This document shows, in pieces, positions 1-8,378 of a stretch of 27,511 nucleotides of DNA (position 1 is the first letter of the stretch; each line of letters starts with the position of its first letter). The notes beneath the pieces were generated by a model. That model did no database searches, was not told where the DNA came from, and saw only the letters and a list, made by a program, of their open reading frames with translations. The stretch spans positions 1 to 27,511 of the forward strand of contig DAIDJX010000005.1 of assembly GCA_027451165.1 (NCBI GenBank), read 5' to 3'. The position numbers and the translations under genes are program-made. This DNA comes from Prolixibacteraceae bacterium. GTDB lineage: Bacteria > Bacteroidota > Bacteroidia > Bacteroidales > Prolixibacteraceae.

Positions 1-1197
1 CAGTTTGACACAGGCTTCTATGGCTTCCGGCGTATAAATGACGTTGTGATGGTCTTCATACCTTGACTTGATATTGTTGAGAATTTCAATGGTTTCCTCC
101 ACGGAAGTTGGTTCCACCATAATTTTCTGGAAACGGCGTTCCAGGGCGCCGTCTTTTTCAATGTGCTGGCGGTATTCATCCAGGGTAGTGGCACCGATGC
201 ATTGGATGTCACCCCTGGCCAGGGCGGGTTTCAGCATATTCGCTGCATCCAGCGAACCGGTGGCGCCTCCTGCCCCCACAATGGTATGAATCTCATCGAT
301 AAACAGGATGATATTGGAGACTTTGGTCAACTCATTCAGAATGGCTTTCATCCGCTCTTCAAACTGACCGCGGTACTTGGTCCCGGCAACGATGGAGGCA
401 ATATCCAGACTGATCACCCTTTTGTCAAACAACAACCGGGACACTTTTTTCTGGACAATCCGAATGGCAAGTCCTTCTGCTATAGCTGATTTACCCACGC
501 CAGGTTCGCCAATCAGAATGGGATTGTTCTTCTTTCGCCGGCTCAGGATCTGTGCCAGCCGCTCAATTTCCTTTTCCCGGCCCACAATCGGGTCAAGCGC
601 ATTTTCCTCTGCCAAGCGGGTAATATCAATCCCGAAATTGTCTAACACCGGCGTCTCTGTTTTCGGATTTCCGGACTTTTTGGCAGGACCACCTGCAGGT
701 TTGCGGGAAAGCGGGTCATCTATTTCATCATCATCGTTTTCAGAATAGTCTGATTTCGACTTGGGCTGTTTGTATTCCTGTATCTGCGTCCTGACCATAT
801 AATAATTCACCCCGGCATCAGCCAGCAAATTAGTGATCAGGTTATCATTATCTTTCAGAATGGCCAGCAAGAGATGACCACTGTTGGCAAACTGGCTTTT
901 GAAATACCTGGCTTCCAGATAGATAATTTTTAAGGCTTTTTCAGCGGCTTTTGACATCGCCACCTGGGCATCCAAATCAATCTTGCGGTTGGAGCGGATC
1001 TTTTTTTCAATCTGCTTCTTCATTACCACAAGGTCAATACCCAGATTCTCTAAAATCTCGGTAGCCATACCCTCGCCGTCACGTAAAATTCCAAGAAACA
1101 AATGTTCGGGACCTATATAATCATTACCCAACCTGATGGCTTCTTCCCTGCTGTAAGCTATAATATCCTTAATTCTCGGAGAAAATTCTGCATCCAT
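1..1197 (-). CDS. clpC: ATP-dependent Clp protease ATP-binding subunit ClpC, partial (C-terminus beyond window edge)
   Basis: 399 codons are readable in one open frame from ATG at 1197 down to base 1, where the window cuts the gene. The first ~140 residues are the double Clp-N repeat (begins MDAEFSPRIKDII, with YIGPEHLFLGIL at about 27-38). An acidic linker follows at about 145-180. The first AAA+ domain starts near residue 185, with Walker A GEPGVGKS at 230-237, Walker B ILFIDE at 297-302 and sensor region GATTLDEYR at 335-343. The second AAA+ domain and the ClpP-docking loop would lie outside the window. The Clp-N sequence and short linker indicate ClpC rather than ClpB, which carries a long middle domain. 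Known family role: hexameric unfoldase feeding ClpP in the cytoplasm. It diverges from gyrA across a 264-bp intergenic region. Confidence 0.95.
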   Translation of the reverse strand, partial: MDAEFSPRIKDIIAYSREEAIRLGNDYIGPEHLFLGILRDGEGMATEILENLGIDLVVMKKQIEKKIRSNRKIDLDAQVAMSKAAEKALKIIYLEARYFKSQFANSGHLLLAILKDNDNLITNLLADAGVNYYMVRTQIQEYKQPKSKSDYSENDDDEIDDPLSRKPAGGPAKKSGNPKTETPVLDNFGIDITRLAEENALDPIVGREKEIERLAQILSRRKKNNPILIGEPGVGKSAIAEGLAIRIVQKKVSRLLFDKRVISLDIASIVAGTKYRGQFEERMKAILNELTKVSNIILFIDEIHTIVGAGGATGSLDAANMLKPALARGDIQCIGATTLDEYRQHIEKDGALERRFQKIMVEPTSVEETIEILNNIKSRYEDHHNVIYTPEAIEACVKL

Positions 1198-1250
1198 TGT
1201 CAAAAAAATTGATCGTATTATTAACAAAAATTGTTCCAGAAAGTTTAGGT

Positions 1251-1258
1251 CAAAATTA
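1251..1258 (-). promoter_or_regulatory. Candidate -7 box of the clpC promoter
   Basis: On the minus strand this reads TAATTTTG, an exact match to the Bacteroidota -7 consensus TAnnTTTG, about 54 bases before the clpC ATG. No clear TTG was found at the expected -33 position, so this is a half-supported promoter. Confidence 0.4.
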
Positions 1259-1410
1259 CTACAAAAAACGCTGGTCTGTATAAATGGGCCATTAACTTTT
1301 ACCCGGGATGGATGAAGCGTTTTCTATACCCCTTGTTAAATTGTTGATATCTTATCTGTTCTGGAGTGGTATCGTCGGCATTAAATGGAGGAAAAACGGC
1401 GATTTTTTAC

Positions 1411-1418
1411 TATTTTTG
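1411..1418 (+). promoter_or_regulatory. Candidate -7 box of the gyrA promoter
   Basis: TATTTTTG matches TAnnTTTG exactly and lies 43 bases before the gyrA start codon, leaving a plausible leader of about 37 bases. A matching -33 TTG at the usual 19-21 bp spacing is not evident. Confidence 0.45.
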
Positions 1419-1461
1419 TGCGATTTTAGAAAAAGGAAATATTTGAATTAATATGAACTAA

Positions 1462-3966
1462 ATGGCTGATAGCGAAAAAATTATCAGAATCAATATTGAA
1501 GAGCAGATGAAATCTGCCTATATCGATTATTCCATGTCGGTGATCGTTTCAAGAGCGCTGCCTGACGTCAGGGATGGCCTGAAACCGGTTCACCGTCGTG
1601 TGTTGTTCGGTATGAATGAATTGGGGACTTTATCCAATAAACCCTATAAGAAATCCGCGAGAATAGTAGGAGAGGTACTTGGAAAATTTCATCCCCACGG
1701 CGATTCTTCGGTGTATTTCACCATGGTGAGGATGGCCCAGGAATGGTCGTTGCGGTATCCCCTCGTTGATGGCCAGGGCAACTACGGATCGGTCGACGGC
1801 GACAGTCCCGCTGCTATGCGTTATACAGAAGCCCGTCTCTCCAAAATAGCAGAGGAAACGCTGGCCGATCTGGAAAAAAATACGGTTGATTTTCAGCCCA
1901 ACTTTGATGAGTCTTTACAGGAACCAACTGTTCTGCCTACACGACTGCCCAACCTGCTCATCAATGGTACCTCCGGAATTGCTGTCGGGATGGCAACCAA
2001 CATGCCTCCGCACAACTTGTCGGACACGGTGGATGCCATTGTGGCTTATGTGGATAACCGGCAAATCGAGGTCGATGAGCTGATCAGGATCATCAAAGCC
2101 CCGGATTTCCCGACCGGAGGGATTATTTATGGATACAGCGGCGTTAAGGAAGCATACGAAACCGGAAGAGGCCGGATTGTTATCAGGGGGAAGGCCCACA
2201 TAGAAAATGAAAACGGCAGGGAAAAAATCATTGTGACTGAAATACCATACATGGTAAACCGGGCTGAAATGATTCAGAAAACTGCCGACCTGATCAATGA
2301 TAAGAAACTCGAAGGAATTTCCAATGTCAACGATGAATCAGACAGGGATGGGATGAGGGTTGTTTATGACCTGAAAAAGGATGCCATGAGTAACGTGGTG
2401 TTGAACAATCTTTACAACCTTACCCCGCTTCAGACCTCTTTCAACGTAAACAATATTGCCCTGGTACACGGTCGGCCTAAAATGCTTAATCTGAAAGAGT
2501 TAATTGGTCATTTTGTGGATCACCGGCACGATGTTGTTACCCGCAGAACCCGTTATGAACTGGAACAGGCGGAAAAAAGGGCCCATATCCTTGAAGGTCT
2601 GATCATTGCCAGCGATAACATTGACGAAGTAATCGCTATCATCCGCAGCTCCAAAACTACCGACGAAGCCAGGGAACGGCTGATGGAAAGGTTCCAGCTG
2701 ACCGACATTCAGTCGCGCGCCATCGTCGAAATGCGGTTACGGCAATTAACCGGACTGGAACAGGACAAACTGCACGCAGAGTATGAAGCACTGCTGAAAC
2801 AGATTGAGTATCTGAAAAGTGTATTGGCCAGCGAATCCCTCCGGATGCAGATCATTAAGGATGAACTGCTTGAAATCAAAGCCAGATATGGCGATAAACG
2901 CAGAACAGACATAGAACAGAACGCCGAGGATTTCAATCCGGAAGATTTTTATGCCGACGATGAAATGGTCATTACAATTTCTCATCTCGGCTATATAAAG
3001 AGGACTCCTTTGTCTGATTTTAAAACACAGGGTAGGGGAGGCGTTGGTTCCAAAGGAGGGGCAACCCGTGATGAGGATTTCATTGAGCATATGTTTGTGG
3101 CTTCCATGCACAGCACCTTGTTGCTCTTTACCAAATATGGCAAATGTTACTGGTTGAAAGTATACCAGATTCCGGAAGGCAGCAGGACCAGTAAAGGAAG
3201 GGCTATTCAGAATATTTTGAATATCAGTCTTGAAGACAAGGTATTGGCCTATATAAAGGTCAAAACCCTGGAAGACCGGGAATTCATCAACAACAACTTC
3301 ATCATCCTGGCTACCAAAAAGGGGATTATCAAGAAAACCACGTTGGAAGCCTATTCCAGGCCAAGGTTGAATGGAGTTAACGCCATCACCATTAAGGAAG
3401 ACGATGAGTTACTGGAAGCCCGGCGTACCAGTGGAAGCCATGAAATCATGATGGCTGTGAAAAGTGGTAAAGCCATCCGCTTCAACGAATCAATCGTCCG
3501 GCCAATTGGGCGGACCGCTTCCGGAGTAAAAGGCATAACCCTTGGAAATGAGGCAGATGAAGTAACTGGCATGATTTGTGTTAACGACCCTGACGATGAT
3601 GTTCTGGTACTTTCGGAGAACGGCTACGGCAAACGGTCAAGTCTGGCTGATTATCCGATCACCAACAGAGGAGGAAAAGGAGTGAAAACAATTAATATTA
3701 CTGAAAAAACCGGTCGTTTGATAGCCATCAAAAATGTGAGCAACGATAACGACCTGATGATCATCACCCAGAATGGTCTTACCATCCGGGTGGCTGTGAA
3801 AACCATCCGGGTTATGGGACGGGCAGCTCAGGGAGTAAAAATTATCAATCTGAAAGACAACGATCGCATTGCCTCGGTGGCTAAAGTAAGGAGCTATGAG
3901 AATGAGGAGGATAAGGAAAACAACCGGGAAAATGAAAATCAACCCGGAGAAGTTGTAAATGAATAA
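1462..3966 (+). CDS. gyrA: DNA gyrase subunit A
   Basis: 834 residues. Gyrase A cleaves and rejoins DNA during ATP-driven negative supercoiling, in an A2B2 complex with GyrB. The winged-helix/tower region is at the N-terminus, with the catalytic tyrosine Y121 in AAMRYTEARL. The quinolone-determining stretch FHPHGDSSVYFTMVRMAQ spans 76-93: S82 matches E. coli S83, but Phe86 occupies the position of E. coli Asp87. The C-terminal beta-pinwheel begins near residue 500 and carries a GyrA-box-like TNRGGKGVK at about 733-741, supporting gyrase over topoisomerase IV ParC. The C-terminus is a short acidic, Asn/Glu-rich tail. No Shine-Dalgarno sequence is visible, as is normal in this phylum. A separate promoter follows for the next gene. 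Confidence 0.96.
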   Translation: MADSEKIIRINIEEQMKSAYIDYSMSVIVSRALPDVRDGLKPVHRRVLFGMNELGTLSNKPYKKSARIVGEVLGKFHPHGDSSVYFTMVRMAQEWSLRYPLVDGQGNYGSVDGDSPAAMRYTEARLSKIAEETLADLEKNTVDFQPNFDESLQEPTVLPTRLPNLLINGTSGIAVGMATNMPPHNLSDTVDAIVAYVDNRQIEVDELIRIIKAPDFPTGGIIYGYSGVKEAYETGRGRIVIRGKAHIENENGREKIIVTEIPYMVNRAEMIQKTADLINDKKLEGISNVNDESDRDGMRVVYDLKKDAMSNVVLNNLYNLTPLQTSFNVNNIALVHGRPKMLNLKELIGHFVDHRHDVVTRRTRYELEQAEKRAHILEGLIIASDNIDEVIAIIRSSKTTDEARERLMERFQLTDIQSRAIVEMRLRQLTGLEQDKLHAEYEALLKQIEYLKSVLASESLRMQIIKDELLEIKARYGDKRRTDIEQNAEDFNPEDFYADDEMVITISHLGYIKRTPLSDFKTQGRGGVGSKGGATRDEDFIEHMFVASMHSTLLLFTKYGKCYWLKVYQIPEGSRTSKGRAIQNILNISLEDKVLAYIKVKTLEDREFINNNFIILATKKGIIKKTTLEAYSRPRLNGVNAITIKEDDELLEARRTSGSHEIMMAVKSGKAIRFNESIVRPIGRTASGVKGITLGNEADEVTGMICVNDPDDDVLVLSENGYGKRSSLADYPITNRGGKGVKTINITEKTGRLIAIKNVSNDNDLMIITQNGLTIRVAVKTIRVMGRAAQGVKIINLKDNDRIASVAKVRSYENEEDKENNRENENQPGEVVNE

Positions 3967-3973
3967 CTCAGAA

Positions 3974-4004
3974 TTTGTTAAAAATAAATATCTCTCTATT
4001 TTTG
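3974..4004 (+). promoter_or_regulatory. Promoter of the TPR protein gene
   Basis: TTTG at 3974-3977 (-33 element), 19 bp, then TATTTTTG at 3997-4004 (-7 element). Both elements and the spacing match the Bacteroidota sigma-A consensus. The -7 box ends 23 bases before the ATG at 4028, giving a leader of about 18 bases. The TTTG begins only 7 bases after the gyrA stop, so the TPR gene can be transcribed independently of gyrA. Confidence 0.75.
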
Positions 4005-4027
4005 TATCAAAAAAAAAATACTGAAAA

Positions 4028-5188
4028 ATGAAAAAGTTTAGTTTACTGCTAGCCTTAACCTTTGTTTTTACCACAGCAGTGGTTTCATATGCCCAAACAC
4101 CAGCTCCGGATGTTAAACGCAACCTGGAAAAAGAGTTAAAAGCGATTGAACTCTCGGTAGATCCCAGCAATCCCAAAGCTGCAAAAACGGCCATTAAACC
4201 GACTACCTGGATGAAAAGAGGCGAAATCTTTCATGCAATTTACAAGGACAAGAATGCCAAAAATCTCGCAGCAGATCCGCTGACGGAGGCATTGAAATCC
4301 TACAAAAAAGCCATTGAACTGGATACCAAAAACCGGAGCGCCAGCGGAATCAAAACCGGATTACTGCTTCTGGCTACCGATGTTTACCAGCAGGCGATTG
4401 AATATTACAACAAGGAAGATTTTGCCAAGGGAATGGTTTCTTTTGAACAATTCCTGGAAATCAATCAGTTACCGGTTGTTTCCAAAGACAACCCGAATTT
4501 TGTGGATACCGCCACCATGTATAATGCCGCTTTGTGTGCCTATAAAAGTGGCAACTGGGATAAGGCCATCAAATATTTCTCAGAAGATTTGAAACATGGC
4601 TACAATGTCGGAAGCACCGCCGACCTGTTGAAAAATGCTTACCTGGAAAAGAAAGACTCTGTGACAGCACTGAAAGTTCTGCAGGATGCTTTTGCAAAAT
4701 ATCCGGAGAACAATGATCTGACAGTTTCTTTGACCAATTATTACATCAAAGCCAATAAAACTGACGAAGCGGTTAAATACCTGAAATTGGCCATTGATCA
4801 TGAACCCAATAATCCTTCGTTCCATTGTGCGCTTGGAAACCTGTATGAAAAACTGGACAGACAGGAAGAAGCCATTGCAAGTTACCAGAAAGCCATAGAC
4901 ATCGATAAGAATTATCACGATGCCTATTATTACATGGGATATTATTTTATTGTCCTTGGTGACAAACACAACGAAATTGCCAGGAACATCCCGGCTAAGG
5001 ATGTCGAAGCTTATAACAAGGAAATTAACAAAGCCGTTGAATGGTATGATAAAGCGGTTGTTATGATGGAAAAATGCCGTGAGTTAAAACCGGACAATAC
5101 CAATGCCATTGAATTTTTGAAGAACCTGTATTACAGGCTCAACAAAAAGGAAAAATATGAAGAAATGAAAAAGCTCCTCGAAAAATAG
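4028..5188 (+). CDS. Secreted tetratricopeptide-repeat protein
   Basis: 386 residues. The N-terminus MKKFSLLLALTFVFTTAVVS followed by YAQTPAP is a classical Sec signal peptide, with probable cleavage after AQ near residue 23. No lipobox cysteine is present, so a periplasmic soluble protein is likely. TPR-like helix pairs run through most of the chain; the clearest consensus units are at about 235-300 (NDLTVSLTNYYIKANKTDEA, then PSFHCALGNLYEKLDRQEEA). An earlier unit at about 115-190 contains YYNKEDFAKGMVSFEQFLEI. The C-terminus is lysine-rich. TPR arrays bind other proteins; the partner cannot be read from the sequence. It has its own consensus promoter and a strong terminator, so it is probably monocistronic. 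Confidence 0.85.
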   Translation: MKKFSLLLALTFVFTTAVVSYAQTPAPDVKRNLEKELKAIELSVDPSNPKAAKTAIKPTTWMKRGEIFHAIYKDKNAKNLAADPLTEALKSYKKAIELDTKNRSASGIKTGLLLLATDVYQQAIEYYNKEDFAKGMVSFEQFLEINQLPVVSKDNPNFVDTATMYNAALCAYKSGNWDKAIKYFSEDLKHGYNVGSTADLLKNAYLEKKDSVTALKVLQDAFAKYPENNDLTVSLTNYYIKANKTDEAVKYLKLAIDHEPNNPSFHCALGNLYEKLDRQEEAIASYQKAIDIDKNYHDAYYYMGYYFIVLGDKHNEIARNIPAKDVEAYNKEINKAVEWYDKAVVMMEKCRELKPDNTNAIEFLKNLYYRLNKKEKYEEMKKLLEK

Positions 5189-5197
5189 GAGCGGATG

Positions 5198-5232
5198 AAA
5201 ATTAAGGGAGCCAGAATGGTTCCCTTAATTTT
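5198..5232. terminator. Bidirectional intrinsic terminator between convergent genes
   Basis: A 15-bp stem (5198-5212 pairing with 5218-5232, one G-T wobble) closes a 5-base loop. The core is AAGGGAGCC / GGTTCCCTT and the stem base is AAAATT / AATTTT, which supplies a U-run on either strand. It lies just after the TPR gene stop and faces the convergent TonB-C-like gene, so it can serve both. A weaker 6-bp stem (5173-5178 with 5187-5192) overlaps the TPR stop codon immediately before it. Confidence 0.85.
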
Positions 5233-5280
5233 AACAAATATTATTTAACATAATAACAATTATAAGACAAACGGGGGTAT

Positions 5281-5742
5281 TTATTTGCTGCTGTCCTGAA
5301 GGCTTTGACCACTGTCCGGATTCCACGAAATGGTATAATTATAAACCTGTTTCACAGCATGCTTTTCAGTAGTATCGCTTTTCGCAGAATCCTTTTTCAA
5401 GGAATAATTAATTTCCTTCAAACCTTTTTCTTTTTTGATTTTGAAAGGAATCCGGAACTTTTTTGTTGTCTTGAGCCTGATTCCGGGATTGGAAACGCCT
5501 CCAAAGTAGATTCCTTGCAACAAGCGGACAGCCTCTTCATCACAACCGTATCCAAGTCCCTTATCTACTCTGATTTCATGTATCTCGCCGTTGTCATTGA
5601 TTTCCGCAGATAACAGGACATTTCCTTCAATATTATGTTTCAGGGCATCTGCCGGGTAAACCAGGTTATCCTGAATATACTGATTCAGTGAAGTTTTTCC
5701 ACCTGGATATTCCGGATATTTAAGAAATTTGACTCTTTTCAT
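5281..5742 (-). CDS. Freestanding TonB C-terminal-domain-like protein
   Basis: 153 residues. Residues ~8-100 resemble the C-terminal domain of energy-transducing TonB proteins of Bacteroidota: YPEYPGGKTSLNQYI, then LVYPADALKHNIEGNVLLSA, then DNGEIHEIRV and a GCDEEAVRLL helix. TonB normally has an N-terminal transmembrane anchor and a proline-rich linker. Here the domain begins at residue 1 with no signal peptide or membrane segment, and the domain is followed by a ~50-residue polar Lys/Ser/Thr tail. Whether it works in the cytoplasm is unclear. The start at 5742 is the only in-frame ATG before the domain. It lies 64 bp downstream of the flavodoxin gene, separated by A+T-rich DNA, and could be a read-through member of that operon. 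Confidence 0.65.
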   Translation of the reverse strand: MKRVKFLKYPEYPGGKTSLNQYIQDNLVYPADALKHNIEGNVLLSAEINDNGEIHEIRVDKGLGYGCDEEAVRLLQGIYFGGVSNPGIRLKTTKKFRIPFKIKKEKGLKEINYSLKKDSAKSDTTEKHAVKQVYNYTISWNPDSGQSLQDSSK

Positions 5743-5806
5743 TTCATTATATTATTGTAATTCAATATATTATCAAAAAGAGTCTGTTTTATTTAACATA
5801 TTATAT

Positions 5807-6313
5807 TCATTTGAAATCTTTAGCCAACCCGGCTACCCAGGTACTGATCCGGCTTTCAGTAAGCCTGGGCTGGTTCTCCTGATCAAGGATTAAACCAATG
5901 AATTTCCCGTTTTTTAACGCTTTGGATGATTCGAAGGAATATCCTCCGGGTGAAGTCTCGCCAACAACAACTCCATTTCTTCCCTCCAGTATATCTGCCA
6001 TAATCCCGACTGCATCACCAAAATTCTCCGGATATGCCTTCTGGTCTCCCAGGCCGAAAATGGCAAATTGCTTACCCGCCAAATCCAGTTCTTTGAGGGC
6101 TGGAACAAATTCATCCCAATAAATGGGCAATTCACCGTCAAACCAGGTGGGAACACCGAGGATCATTCGGTCGAAGCGGACGAAATCCTCAGGAGTGACC
6201 GTTTCTGCGTCAATGTGTTCAACTTTATCCTCACCAAGAATCTCAGCGATTGATCTGGCTATCTTTCTGGTCTTCTGAGATTTGTAACTATAAAACAAGC
6301 CTATTTTTAACAT
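5807..6313 (-). CDS. Long-chain flavodoxin with atypical phosphate-binding loop
   Basis: 168 residues, the usual length of a long-chain flavodoxin. Flavodoxins are FMN-binding low-potential electron carriers in the cytoplasm. The second FMN loop GVPTWFDGELPIYWDEF (about 53-69, with the stacking Trp) and the third loop FGLGDQKAYPENFGDAVG (about 85-102) are well conserved. The first loop, normally GSTTGNT, reads SYKSQKT at residues 9-15. It has lost both glycines and keeps only the final Thr15. Binding of FMN phosphate is therefore uncertain, although the fold assignment is firm. The gene starts 10 bp after the stop of the E1 dehydrogenase gene and is almost certainly cotranscribed with it. I do not assign fldA because of the loop divergence. 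Confidence 0.85.
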   Translation of the reverse strand: MLKIGLFYSYKSQKTRKIARSIAEILGEDKVEHIDAETVTPEDFVRFDRMILGVPTWFDGELPIYWDEFVPALKELDLAGKQFAIFGLGDQKAYPENFGDAVGIMADILEGRNGVVVGETSPGGYSFESSKALKNGKFIGLILDQENQPRLTESRISTWVAGLAKDFK

Positions 6314-6323
6314 AATTATCCTT

Positions 6324-8372
6324 TTAATACTTTAATAAATTGATGGCAGCCTGATAGATCTTTTCTGCATTGGGCAGAATTTCCTTTTCCAGTGCCTTGT
6401 GAAAACCGACCGGGGTAAAGGTGGACCCCACCCTTCTGACTGGCGCATCGAGCCATTCAAAAGCTTCTTCTGTGAGAATGGCAGCAATCTCACCTCCAAA
6501 ACCTCCGTGTACTTTGTCTTCATGCACCACCAGCGCTCTTCCGGTTTTCCGGACCGACCGGAGTACGGTGTCCTTATCAAGGGGAATCAGCGACCGCAAA
6601 TCGATCACTTCCACCTGCATTCCTTCTTTTTCAAGCCGGTCTGCAGCTTCCAGGCACATCAGCGTGGTATTTCCATAGGTGATCATGGTCAGATCAGTAC
6701 CCGCTCTCCTGATTCTTGCCTTACCGAAAGGAACCTCAAAATCGTCAGGAATTACCGCAGCTGCCCGTGGATCCTGGTACAAAGCCTTGGGTTCCATGAA
6801 AAGGGTCAGTCCCCGCGATCTCATGGCTGTTCGAAGCAAACCAGCTGCATCATCGGCAAAAGAAGGGTATACGATTCTTACTCCGGGTATGGATGCCAGG
6901 GATCCTTCAAGGTTCTGGGAATGATAGAGTCCGCCACCGATGTACCCTCCTGAAGCAAGGCGAATGACGACATTCGGGGTGAATTTCCCGTTGGAACGCC
7001 AGTAATCATGACTGGAATCGACATATTGCTCCATGGCAGGCCAGAAATAATCTGCAAATTCAGCTCCTTCGATGACTATCCGGATTTTTTCATTGTACCT
7101 CGACATTCCGTTAGCGGTTCCGACAATGAAATCTTCCGCAATGGGCGCATTGAATACTCTTCCCTTTCCAAATTCTTTCTGCATGCCCTTGGAGACATTG
7201 AAAACCCCTCCCTTGTCTTTGTTGGCAATGTCCTGTCCCCAAAGAAAAGTATCGGGATTGTGCCTGAATTCTGCTTTCAGGGTCTCATTGAGCGCTGTTA
7301 TCAGTTTTTTCTTCTCTCCCTCCTGCTGATGGACGCCTTCTGGATAAAGGGTAGAACCATAGGGTGCAGGAATCACGAAATCAAAAATGGAGGCAGGATC
7401 CGGTTCAGGAGCTGCCAGGGCTGCTTTATGGGCTGCTTTGACCTCCAGTTTTGCAGCACTGTCCATTTCCTGAAGCTCATCTTCCGTAAAACGGTTATAG
7501 CGCAGCAGCAACCTGCGGAATTTGGCATAGGGATCATATTCCTGGACAAAACTCCGCTCATTTTCAGTGCGGTAGAGTTCGTGCTTGTCGGAATTGGAAT
7601 GGGAATGAATCCTTACGCAATTGGCCTGCACAATGACCGGATGGCCTTCTTCCAACGCTATCCGTTTGGCTTCAGTCATGGCGTTTATAGAATCGAACAC
7701 ATCTTTGCCATTACAATGCAGGATGCTGAGGTTCTTAAAACCGGAAAAATTATTCGCTACCTTGCGATTGGCCGTCTGGTCCTTTTTAGGAACAGATATA
7801 CCGTAGCCATTATCCTGAAAAACAAAAACGACCGGTAACTGTTCCCGGGTTGCTCCATTAATGGCTTCATAGACAAAGCCTTCGCTTACTGAAGATTCAC
7901 CCTGACTGGAGATGGCCACGCTCTTTTCCCCGTAATACTTAATGGCACGGGCGACACCCACCGCATGGAGGGTATGGTTTCCGGTAAGGGAAGAAACATT
8001 GTGGATATTCCATTCGGGTTTGGAAAAATGGTTGGACATATGGCGCCCACCGGTACCGGGATCGGTTGCCCTTGAGATTCCGTTCAGGATAAGCTCTTCT
8101 GGTGTCATCCCGCAGGAAAGGGCAGTCAGCATATCTCTGTAATAAAGGAAAATATGATCTTTACTCTTTTCAAATAGCTGTCCGATAGCCAGTTGAATTC
8201 CATCATGACCAGCATAAGGGGCATGATATGACCAACCAATAGCTTGTTTCAGGTAGTTTGGCGCCCGTTCATCAATGGTACGGCCGACCGTCATCAGTCG
8301 GTACCATTGCGATAAAAGCTCTTTAGGCGTATTTTTAATGTTAAATACTTCGGGAAATTCTGAATAATTCAT
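6324..8372 (-). CDS. 2-oxoacid dehydrogenase E1 component, fused alpha and beta subunits (branched-chain/2-oxoisovalerate type)
   Basis: 682 residues, matching an E1 alpha subunit (about 1-330) fused to an E1 beta subunit (about 345-682). E1 is the thiamine-diphosphate enzyme that decarboxylates a 2-oxoacid and acylates the lipoyl group of E2. The alpha part has GRHMSNHFS at 109-117. The ThDP/Mg motif runs from GESSVSEGF at 158 to QDNGYGIS ending near 193. The usual GDG appears as GES, so the Mg-ligand Asp is replaced by Glu while Asn188 is kept. The beta part shows APIAEDFIVGTANGMS, GAEFADYFWPAMEQ and a transketolase C-terminal domain (VIDLRSLIPLDKDTV). It lies 6 bp after the E2 gene and 10 bp before the flavodoxin. 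Substrate (branched-chain versus pyruvate) is inferred from family habit only. Confidence 0.88.
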   Translation of the reverse strand: MNYSEFPEVFNIKNTPKELLSQWYRLMTVGRTIDERAPNYLKQAIGWSYHAPYAGHDGIQLAIGQLFEKSKDHIFLYYRDMLTALSCGMTPEELILNGISRATDPGTGGRHMSNHFSKPEWNIHNVSSLTGNHTLHAVGVARAIKYYGEKSVAISSQGESSVSEGFVYEAINGATREQLPVVFVFQDNGYGISVPKKDQTANRKVANNFSGFKNLSILHCNGKDVFDSINAMTEAKRIALEEGHPVIVQANCVRIHSHSNSDKHELYRTENERSFVQEYDPYAKFRRLLLRYNRFTEDELQEMDSAAKLEVKAAHKAALAAPEPDPASIFDFVIPAPYGSTLYPEGVHQQEGEKKKLITALNETLKAEFRHNPDTFLWGQDIANKDKGGVFNVSKGMQKEFGKGRVFNAPIAEDFIVGTANGMSRYNEKIRIVIEGAEFADYFWPAMEQYVDSSHDYWRSNGKFTPNVVIRLASGGYIGGGLYHSQNLEGSLASIPGVRIVYPSFADDAAGLLRTAMRSRGLTLFMEPKALYQDPRAAAVIPDDFEVPFGKARIRRAGTDLTMITYGNTTLMCLEAADRLEKEGMQVEVIDLRSLIPLDKDTVLRSVRKTGRALVVHEDKVHGGFGGEIAAILTEEAFEWLDAPVRRVGSTFTPVGFHKALEKEILPNAEKIYQAAINLLKY

Positions 8373-8378
8373 GGTAAT

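Noticed and set aside
5173..5192. Hairpin GCTCCT...AGGAGC over the TPR stop codon
   Set aside because: Only 6 bp with an 8-base loop and no T-run; the much stronger stem at 5198-5232 is the likely terminator.
7008..7838. 276-codon plus-strand open frame
   Set aside because: It lies wholly inside the E1 gene on the opposite strand and has no recognisable protein features; it is a shadow frame.
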